Positions 1 through 5,716 of a DNA stretch of 10,658 nt are shown piece after piece (positions within the stretch are counted from its first letter, which is position 1; every line of letters starts with the position of its first letter). A program made the position numbers and the translations under genes. Below the pieces are notes generated by a model. It saw only the letters and a list, made by a program, of their open reading frames with translations, was not told the origin of the DNA and made no database searches. This DNA comes from Bdellovibrionales bacterium (GTDB lineage Bacteria; Bdellovibrionota; UBA2361; JAGRAS01): positions 1 to 10,658 of the forward strand of contig JAGRAS010000029.1 of assembly GCA_020434465.1 (NCBI GenBank). Direction: 5' to 3'.

Positions 1-495
1 CAGGATAAACCAGGCAATTTTGACTATGTGTTTTGTCTTGGAGTTTTACATCATACTGGAGATCCTATAGAGACTGTAAAGCAAATTAAAAAAATGCTTA
101 AGTCTGATGGTAAAGCTGTAATTTGGGTTTACGGAAAAGAAGGGAATAGTTTATATCTCACGCTTTATAACTCACTAAGTTTTTTTACTAAGAAAATGCC
201 ACACAAATTATTAGTTTTTTTAAGTAAGGTATTAACTTATCCATTGATGGCTTATATTTGGCTTGCAAAAAGAATCCCATTACCAATGCGAAAATATATG
301 GTTAATGTTTTGGGTAAATATTCATTTTATGAACTAGAATTGACGATTTATGATCAGCTAAATCCTAATGTAGCTGCTTATTGGACTAGAGAAGAGTTTA
401 AAAATATCTTGGAATCAGGTGGTTTAGAGCCTTTAGAGTTTTACCATCGGCATGGATATTCTTGGACTGCGATTTCTAAACAAGGCCAGGGCTAA
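1..495 (+). CDS. class I SAM-dependent methyltransferase, 3' part (5' end outside window)
   Basis: The reading frame is open from base 1 and gives 164 residues to the TAA at 493-495; the N-terminal part with the SAM-binding glycine loop lies upstream of the window. The first residues hold FDYVFCLGVLHHTGDP, the strand-4/post-II signature of Methyltransf_11/UbiE-like enzymes, followed by a helix and the 'LKSDGKAVIWVYG' strand 5. The C-terminal part (YDQLNP...YWTREEFKNILESGGL) matches the tail of methyltransferases often found in LPS and O-antigen loci. The GTG at base 28 is an internal codon, not a start, because the fold's core continues upstream. Its substrate cannot be told from this fragment. 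The next gene converges on it across a 120-base gap without a clear terminator. The family call is firm and the role in glycan modification is inferred. Confidence 0.86.
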   Translation, partial: QDKPGNFDYVFCLGVLHHTGDPIETVKQIKKMLKSDGKAVIWVYGKEGNSLYLTLYNSLSFFTKKMPHKLLVFLSKVLTYPLMAYIWLAKRIPLPMRKYMVNVLGKYSFYELELTIYDQLNPNVAAYWTREEFKNILESGGLEPLEFYHRHGYSWTAISKQGQG

Positions 496-615
496 GTTTG
501 AGACTAAGATTTAGCTCATCGCTAGGGCTGATTAGCAAGCTTAGTAATTAGATTTGTTAAGGGCATAATTCTCGAGAAAGCAGTATTTCCAATCTCAGGC
601 AAATGCAACTAATGA

Positions 616-1572
616 TTATTGTATACTTTGTAAGTGATGGGTAGTTGAACTAGTTTCAATTTTTTTTACGTGACTTGTCGAAGGAAAGCTATTACTTTTT
701 GTTGGGCTTACTACTCTGCTATGAACTATAAGCTTAGCTAATAGTCCCATCATTCCAACTTGAAGAGCAGCTAGAATAAGCATAATTGAAAGGTTGCCAA
801 CATAGCCCAATAGGAAAAAGTCTCGACAGAAACCTTTTATAAATCCAATTGTAAATAAAAAAATTGAAACAGGGCCAAAGAGTTTCATTGGATTAAAGAT
901 TAAACCAAGTCTAGCAACTAAACGAAAGAATCGAATAGTATCTTTTATCGGATGAATAGATGAGTCTCCGTCGCGCTTGAAATAGTCAATTGCAATTTCT
1001 TTTCTTCTAAAACCTCCCATAATAGAACCCATGGTGATAGTTGAAGTAAAGCTAAACCCGGCAGGGTAAAATGGCCAAAGGTAGTAGCAAAGTTCACGTG
1101 AAAAGACTCTCATGCCACTATTTAAATCTTTAATTTGTTCACCTGCGATATATGAAGCTGTTAAGTTCAGAATTTTTTTTGGGAATCTTCTTAGTAAAGG
1201 AATATGGCAAACTTCAGTGGTTCGTGTTCCGATAACCATATCGCAATCTTTCATTTCTTCAGCTAGTTTTGGCAGATCTGCTACTGGGTAAGTTCCATCT
1301 GCATCAGTAATTGCTATAATAGGGGAATTGCCAGCACGAATGCAAGTTTTAAGCGCTGCTCCATAACCACGATTTTGTATATGTTTAATATATTTGATGT
1401 CCGTTCTTTCAGCTAATGTATCTAAGTTATACTCATTTTTCGAACCATCATTAACAACTATTACTTGGTAGTTATTGTAATTATTAAATGCTCGATGGAT
1501 GTTTTCAATTGTTTCTATAACAAGCTCTGGCCGCTCATTGTAAACAGGAATTATAATATCAAGGTCTTGCAT
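616..1572 (-). CDS. family 2 glycosyltransferase, polyprenyl-phosphate type (GtrB/CsbB/DPM1-like)
   Basis: A 318-residue protein with a GT-A domain (about residues 3-225): 'DIIIPVYNE' at 4-13, 'VIVVNDGS' at 37-44, 'NRGYGAALK' at 67-75 and the metal/sugar-nucleotide motif DADG at 90-93. 'DLNSGMRVFSRE' at 149-160 is typical of dolichyl/undecaprenyl-phosphate glycosyltransferases. Two predicted membrane segments follow (about 231-248 and 259-283), then a Ser/Thr-rich cytoplasmic tail. Known members transfer a sugar from a nucleotide donor to undecaprenyl phosphate at the inner membrane face, giving a lipid-linked sugar for later transfer outside. The start at ATG 1572 is preferred over the longer TTG at 1605: the conserved domain begins two residues after this ATG, a weak AGAAGA precedes it, and a candidate -10 box at 1608-1613 would put the transcript start downstream of the TTG. 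The sugar and the final acceptor are unknown. Confidence 0.92.
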   Translation of the reverse strand: MQDLDIIIPVYNERPELVIETIENIHRAFNNYNNYQVIVVNDGSKNEYNLDTLAERTDIKYIKHIQNRGYGAALKTCIRAGNSPIIAITDADGTYPVADLPKLAEEMKDCDMVIGTRTTEVCHIPLLRRFPKKILNLTASYIAGEQIKDLNSGMRVFSRELCYYLWPFYPAGFSFTSTITMGSIMGGFRRKEIAIDYFKRDGDSSIHPIKDTIRFFRLVARLGLIFNPMKLFGPVSIFLFTIGFIKGFCRDFFLLGYVGNLSIMLILAALQVGMMGLLAKLIVHSRVVSPTKSNSFPSTSHVKKIETSSTTHHLQSIQ

Positions 1573-1605
1573 TGATCTTCTATGATAAAGCACTATTATG
1601 CTCAA

Positions 1606-1724
1606 TAAGTATAATTCATTTAAGGTATTAAATATACATACTTTGAAAAACCTAAAGCAAAAAAAAATGAATATTAAATTATAGTTAGATTTTTTTTGGA
1701 ATATTTTAGTAAAAGTTTACTCAT
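1606..1724. promoter_or_regulatory. AT-rich divergent promoter region between the glycosyltransferase and asnB
   Basis: This gap must drive both outward genes. On the minus strand, TATACT (1613 down to 1608) is a good -10 box with a likely transcript start near 1601, about 30 bases before the ATG at 1572; no convincing -35 box lies upstream. On the plus strand TATAGT at 1680-1685 is the best -10 candidate for asnB, again with a poor -35. A run of nine A (1659-1667) and one of eight T (1690-1697) flank it, and AGTAAA/TTTACT half-sites (1708-1713 and 1716-1721) sit just before the asnB ATG. No Shine-Dalgarno site is visible for asnB. The individual boxes are tentative. Confidence 0.4.
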
Positions 1725-3608
1725 ATGTGTGGAATAGCAGGCATCGTATCATGGCAAACTTCTCCTAGAGAGCAGGATATTTCAAATATGTGTGAAGCTA
1801 TGATTCACCGTGGGCCTGATGCTGGTGATATTTACCTAGATCAAAATCTAGCACTTGGCCAAAGAAGACTCTCTATTATTGACTTATCCTCAGGTGCAAA
1901 TCAGCCATTCATTGACTCTTCTGGTAGATACATAATTACTTATAATGGAGAAGTTTATAATTTTAAAGAATTAAAAAAACGCTTGATTGCAAAAGGTGTG
2001 AGTTTTCGCACTTCAAGCGATACCGAAGTTGTCTTAGAAGCATTTAAAGAATGGGGAGCTACATGTGTTGAAGAATTCAATGGCATGTTTGCGTTTGCCA
2101 TTTGGGATAAGGTTGAAAAAGAACTTTTTCTTGCTCGTGATAGGTTAGGAAAAAAGCCTTTATTTTATTCTTTACTGCCTGATGGTGGAATTATTTTCGC
2201 CTCAGAGATGAAGGCTTTACTTAAGCATCCTGCAATAAGTAAGAAAATTAACTATTATGCACTACATCAATACTTAGCATTAAGTTATTCCCTAACATCA
2301 CAGGCTTTTTTAGTTGGAGTTGAAAAGCTTCCACCTGCACATTGGCTCAAAATTAAACAAGGGGCTCCACCGCATTTAGAAGAATACTGGGATTTAGCTA
2401 CTTGCTTTCTTGAAAAGCAAGAAAATATAAGCTTTGAACAAGCTACCGAAGATTTTTTAAACCTTTTTGATGACGCAGTTAAAATTAGGATGATTAGTGA
2501 TGTTCCACTTGGTGCTTTTTTGAGCGGTGGAATTGACTCTTCTTCTGTAGTTGCATCGATGTGCGCTCAAAGAAGTGCTAAACAAAACCATACCTTCAGC
2601 ATTGGATTTAAAGAGGAAGGGTTTTCTGAGCTTGCTGAGGCTAATCTTTCGGCAGATTTTTTAAATGTAAGTCACCATAGTAAAGAAGTTACTCCACAAA
2701 TGGCAGAGCTTTTGAGCAAAATAGTTTACTATGCAGATGAACCCTTTGCTGATACTTCAATTATCCCAATGTATTTTTTAGCACAATTTACTAGAGAAAA
2801 TGTAACGGTTGCCTTATCTGGTGATGGGGCTGACGAGATTTTTGCAGGTTATGAAACTTATGTTGCTGACAAATTACATTCGTATTTTAGTTTTTTTCCT
2901 AAATTTATAAATGATGCAATTTATCAACTGTATAGTTTTTTTACCTCTAGGGATTTTGGCAAAGTAAGCACTGATTATAAAATCAGACAATTTTTAAAAG
3001 GGGCAAGCTTTGATCCTATTCAAGCGCACTATTCATGGCGAGAAATTTTTTCTCCAGAAGAAAGACGAAGTTTGTTAAAAGAGGACTTGCACTGGTGCTT
3101 AAGCGAAGCGGATCCACTTAATGACTTTAAATTTTTTGCTAATAGAGTTGAAGGGGCTTCTGCAATAGATGTTTCAATGTATACTGATATTAAAACATGG
3201 CTTGCAGATGATATTCTTGTCAAAGTTGATAGATCAACTATGGCACATTCTTTAGAAGCACGGGCTCCATTTCTTGATTATAGAGTAGTTGAATTCGCTG
3301 CAAGACTACCAATCTCTTTTAAATTAAAAGGCTTTGAAAAGAAAGTGATTTTAAAGAAGTCTCAAGAATCTAGACTTCCCACTAGTATTCTAAGAAGAAA
3401 GAAAAGTGGTTTTAATGCACCAGTTTCTTATTGGCTGGAAAATGCATTAAGTGCTTACTGCGATCAGCTTTTAGATAATTCAGCTGATGTATTTAATAAG
3501 CAAGCTATATATAAACTAATAAGTGATCATAAGAATAAAAAAGCAGATAATAGTTTTAAGCTATTTACATTGATTTGTTATAATATTTGGGAAAAAAGCC
3601 TAGGCTAG
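1725..3608 (+). CDS. asnB: asparagine synthase (glutamine-hydrolysing), AsnB family
   Basis: A full-length 627-residue protein in the two-domain AsnB architecture. The N-terminal class II glutaminase has the catalytic Cys2 in MCGIAGIV, 'HRGPDAGD' at 28-35, 'RRLSIIDLS' at 47-55 (the Arg that holds glutamine), 'YNGEVYN' at 73-79 with the oxyanion Asn74, and 'SSDTE' at 97-101 with Asp99. The C-terminal synthetase domain has the ATP pyrophosphatase loop SGGIDSS at 267-273, 'DEPFADTS' at 338-345, SGDGADE at 365-371 and 'EARAPFLD' at 511-518. Canonical members make asparagine from aspartate, ATP and glutamine. Homologues in polysaccharide loci, often 600-630 residues like this one, may instead amidate sugar acids or modified glycans, so the true substrate is open. 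The start is fixed by Cys2, the nucleophile exposed after Met removal. Its 3' end overlaps the convergent next gene by nine bases. No key catalytic residue is missing. Confidence 0.95.
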   Translation: MCGIAGIVSWQTSPREQDISNMCEAMIHRGPDAGDIYLDQNLALGQRRLSIIDLSSGANQPFIDSSGRYIITYNGEVYNFKELKKRLIAKGVSFRTSSDTEVVLEAFKEWGATCVEEFNGMFAFAIWDKVEKELFLARDRLGKKPLFYSLLPDGGIIFASEMKALLKHPAISKKINYYALHQYLALSYSLTSQAFLVGVEKLPPAHWLKIKQGAPPHLEEYWDLATCFLEKQENISFEQATEDFLNLFDDAVKIRMISDVPLGAFLSGGIDSSSVVASMCAQRSAKQNHTFSIGFKEEGFSELAEANLSADFLNVSHHSKEVTPQMAELLSKIVYYADEPFADTSIIPMYFLAQFTRENVTVALSGDGADEIFAGYETYVADKLHSYFSFFPKFINDAIYQLYSFFTSRDFGKVSTDYKIRQFLKGASFDPIQAHYSWREIFSPEERRSLLKEDLHWCLSEADPLNDFKFFANRVEGASAIDVSMYTDIKTWLADDILVKVDRSTMAHSLEARAPFLDYRVVEFAARLPISFKLKGFEKKVILKKSQESRLPTSILRRKKSGFNAPVSYWLENALSAYCDQLLDNSADVFNKQAIYKLISDHKNKKADNSFKLFTLICYNIWEKSLG

Positions 3609-4463
3609 AGGATTAAATTCTTTAATAGAAATATTTAACTTTTCATCAATTAGTACTGCATTGTTAACCGGCACTTCAAGCCAATCTTCTTTGATTTCTG
3701 TTAATTTTTCTGAAACAACCAAAACAGATTTTTCTTTTGTGCCAGAATGTAACATCGTGCATACGCCATCTTTGCACTGATAGCGAGTGCCTTCAGAATA
3801 ATAAAGAGTATCCGCATAGAGTTTTTTATCAGTTGTTGAGCGAACAGCTACCATATTTTTCCCATCAGTAACTGCAAAATTTAAATATGAGGCTTCGCTA
3901 ATCTTAAATCTTTCTTGTAATTCAGAAATAACATTGATTGCATCTTTAAGTGCAAGATACATCGCTTCACAGTCAGTTGGCTCTCCCTGTTTTTTTAAAC
4001 AGTCAATAAATAGTGCAAAAAAATGTTCACTATCTGTTTGACCTCTAACCCAATGATAAGTTTCATCTGATAACATTCTTCTTAGAGGTCTTTGAATTTT
4101 TTCGAAACCACCAATGTCTCCATTATGCATCATTAGCAAATTTCCAAATCTAAATGGGTGACAGTTTGCTTCAGAGACATCAGAAACCGTTGCTGCTCTA
4201 ACATGTGCAAAAAAACATGGGACTTTTGTTTTTGAAGCTAGTGATTTTAAATTTCTATTATGCCATGCCGGTTGAACGGAAACAAAAACTCCAGGCTCAG
4301 CACTGATATCGAGAGCGTACCAGCCAAGTCCAAAGCCATCACCATTTAAGGGTTCTTCTCGCTCCTGAGCTTGAAAGCTTTGGCGGATAAGGGAATTCTT
4401 AGGTTGATAAATTACTTCATCAATCAGAATTGGTGTTCCTGTATATGCAAGAAATCTACACAT
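3600..4463 (-). CDS. stand-alone class II glutamine amidotransferase (YafJ/EgtC/Dug3-like)
   Basis: A 287-residue, single-domain Ntn-hydrolase glutaminase. It begins MCRFLAYTG, giving Cys2 as nucleophile, followed by 'NGDGFGLGWY' at 40-49, 'HVRAAT' at 87-92, 'HPFRFG' at 102-107, 'HNGDIGGF' at 113-120 and 'GQTDSEHFFAL' at 141-151. These are the hallmarks of COG0121 proteins. Characterised relatives hydrolyse gamma-glutamyl bonds: EgtC in ergothioneine synthesis and Dug3 in glutathione breakdown. E. coli YafJ itself has no settled role. The ATG at 4463 is required because it places Cys at position 2; a longer in-frame TTG at 4502 would bury the nucleophile. There is no synthetase domain, so either it acts as a hydrolase or it supplies ammonia to a partner. 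It is divergent from the cyclic-nucleotide-binding gene and overlaps asnB tail to tail. Its specific substrate is unknown and a place in glycan synthesis is not shown. Confidence 0.92.
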   Translation of the reverse strand: MCRFLAYTGTPILIDEVIYQPKNSLIRQSFQAQEREEPLNGDGFGLGWYALDISAEPGVFVSVQPAWHNRNLKSLASKTKVPCFFAHVRAATVSDVSEANCHPFRFGNLLMMHNGDIGGFEKIQRPLRRMLSDETYHWVRGQTDSEHFFALFIDCLKKQGEPTDCEAMYLALKDAINVISELQERFKISEASYLNFAVTDGKNMVAVRSTTDKKLYADTLYYSEGTRYQCKDGVCTMLHSGTKEKSVLVVSEKLTEIKEDWLEVPVNNAVLIDEKLNISIKEFNPLA

Positions 4464-4492
4464 AGTATTTATGATTATCTGCTGAGCTAGAT

Positions 4493-4501
4493 AGTATAAC
4501 A
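4493..4501 (-). promoter_or_regulatory. extended -10 promoter for the YafJ-like gene
   Basis: Read on the minus strand the bases are TGTTATACT, a TGn extension followed directly by a TATACT -10 box. This class of sigma-70 promoter tolerates a poor -35 box, and none is seen at 16-18 bases upstream. Transcription would start near 4486, about 23 bases before the ATG at 4463. The TTG at 4502 would lie upstream of the transcript, supporting the shorter protein. No Shine-Dalgarno site is visible in this short leader. Confidence 0.42.
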
Positions 4502-4548
4502 AGAGGGATTTTATGAATCTTAAAATCTGAATTCGATTTAAGAGTAAG

Positions 4549-4578
4549 TTGAAGGGTGGCCACCAAGGTCATTATATT
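4549..4578 (+). promoter_or_regulatory. candidate promoter with palindromic spacer for the cyclic-nucleotide-binding gene
   Basis: TTGAAG (4549-4554) is a fair -35 box and TATATT (4573-4578) a fair -10 box, 18 bases apart. The perfect 10-base palindrome GGTGGCCACC occupies 4555-4564, directly after the -35 box, and is unusually GC-rich for its surroundings. This geometry would suit a regulator that binds within the spacer. Transcription would start near 4585, leaving a leader of about 65 bases before the GTG start. The boxes are seen in the sequence; their function is inferred. Confidence 0.3.
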
Positions 4579-4613
4579 AATAACTAGTGTTATGGAGTTC
4601 GTAATAAAACATG

Positions 4614-4633
4614 GCTAGACTAATGCATCTAGC
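4614..4633 (+). repeat. short inverted repeat in the leader of the cyclic-nucleotide-binding gene
   Basis: GCTAGA (4614-4619) and TCTAGC (4628-4633) are perfect 6-base arms around an 8-base loop. A competing pairing, TAGAC (4616-4620) with GTCTA (4634-4638), overlaps the first arm, so the two stems exclude each other. The structure ends about 18 bases before the GTG start at 4652. It is too weak and lacks the T-tract needed for an intrinsic terminator. Confidence 0.3.
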
Positions 4634-4651
4634 GTCTATAAGATTAAAAAT

Positions 4652-5716
4652 GTGAAAAAACTATTTCTAATTGGAGATCCGCTAAATACTGCCTATCAAA
4701 TTGAAGGTCTTACAGAGGTAAGCTTTGAAAAAAAAGGCAACGCTTATCAAATAGAGTCTGATGCAGGCTTAGTTGGCGCAGTTGAGTTTTTGCTTTCTAG
4801 AAAATCATATTCACCAAGTTCAAGGATTTATAACTGTTTTGTAAATGATGATGCGAAAATTGAAAAAGTTTTAGAGAATAACTTAGATGCAAGATTGCAA
4901 GACTTTAACCAGGGAATAGATTCTAATGTTTTTTTAGCAAGGGTATTAACCGCTGCTAATGATTTTTATTTATCAAAAGAAAAATTATTACCTCGTGAGA
5001 TATCTGAATATCAGCTTAGAGCTAAAGCTTATTACACTTTTGTTGATTCCTTAAGAAAGTTAAATTTATATGCAAATAATTCTATGTTAGCTACGTTGAT
5101 TAAAGACTGTCGTGGCACAGAGATGTATAAAGATGGTTTACTTTGGGGAAGATCTGAAGCTGGTAATCTTATAAATCTCCCACCTGAACCAATAAAGAAA
5201 TACATTAAATCTTTTGAAGAGGGAGCTGTAATTTGTAAGGAAGGTGCTTTAGATGGTGAAATGTATGTTCTGCTTAAAGGAAGTATAAGTGTACAAGTTG
5301 GAAGTACATTTGTAGCCCAGTTATCTTTGCCAGGTGAGGCGATTGGGGAATTGTCTTTATTTTTAGATGATAGAAGAAGTGCCACTTTGATAGCAGATGA
5401 AAAGGTTTTTCTATATGTCATCCCCCAGGAGCAATTACTTGATTTTCACAGTTCTCATCCTGATGTTTTTTTGATTATTGCAAGAACAACAGCAGATCGT
5501 ATTTACAGAGTTCTTGAGAGAATCAATAGATTTTCTTACGCCTTTAGCACCTCAGAGGTTGATCAGGAGAAATTATATTCGCTAAAAAAAGAATTAGCTA
5601 ATAAAGGAAGAAGCGAGCTTAGGAATTTACAAAAGCAATTTAAAGAAGTTTGTGAAGCTGCAAATGACAGCCGCCTAACTCAAATTTGGGAGCGAATGCA
5701 AGGGCTAGAAAATTAG
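4652..5716 (+). CDS. cyclic-nucleotide-binding domain protein without DNA-binding domain
   Basis: A 354-residue, apparently soluble protein. Residues about 180-295 form a Crp/CAP-type effector domain: 'FEEGAVICKEG' at 188-198, 'GEMYVLLKGSISV' at 202-214, and a phosphate-binding cassette at 228-246 with 'GELSLF' (Glu233) and 'RRSATLIA' (Arg242), the residues that contact the cyclic nucleotide in this fold. No helix-turn-helix follows; the C-terminus (about 302-354) is charged and helical, perhaps coiled coil. Residues 20-70 look like a second, decayed cyclic-nucleotide domain ('GLVGAVEFLL' at 39-48), followed by a helical stretch to about 175. The start is GTG 4652, since a TAG stop lies in frame at 4616-4618 with no better start between. 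No Shine-Dalgarno site is visible. It is probably a cAMP or cGMP responsive partner protein rather than a transcription factor. Its target is unknown, and its stop codon interlocks with that of the convergent membrane-protein gene. Confidence 0.87.
   Translation: MKKLFLIGDPLNTAYQIEGLTEVSFEKKGNAYQIESDAGLVGAVEFLLSRKSYSPSSRIYNCFVNDDAKIEKVLENNLDARLQDFNQGIDSNVFLARVLTAANDFYLSKEKLLPREISEYQLRAKAYYTFVDSLRKLNLYANNSMLATLIKDCRGTEMYKDGLLWGRSEAGNLINLPPEPIKKYIKSFEEGAVICKEGALDGEMYVLLKGSISVQVGSTFVAQLSLPGEAIGELSLFLDDRRSATLIADEKVFLYVIPQEQLLDFHSSHPDVFLIIARTTADRIYRVLERINRFSYAFSTSEVDQEKLYSLKKELANKGRSELRNLQKQFKEVCEAANDSRLTQIWERMQGLEN

Noticed and set aside
496..615. Possible terminator in the gap between the methyltransferase and the glycosyltransferase
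   Set aside because: Only a 5-base GCTAA/TTAGC pairing with a long loop is present, and no T-tract follows on either strand.
1573..1605. Longer glycosyltransferase start at TTG 1605
   Set aside because: The extra 11 residues are outside the family domain and the candidate -10 box would place the transcript start downstream of this codon.
3029..3223. Minus-strand frame of 64 codons within asnB
   Set aside because: Antisense shadow of conserved synthetase-domain codons with no start signal of its own.
3612..3626. ATTAAA/TTTAAT inverted repeat just after asnB as a terminator
   Set aside because: The stem is made only of A-T pairs, has no T-tract and lies in the coding end of the YafJ-like gene.
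4464..4502. Longer YafJ-like start at TTG 4502
   Set aside because: Class II glutaminases need cysteine directly after the initiator Met; the extension would abolish this and overlaps the -10 box.
5032..5421. Minus-strand frame of 129 codons
   Set aside because: It lies wholly inside the cyclic-nucleotide-binding gene, whose frame has clear family motifs; the opposite translation has none.
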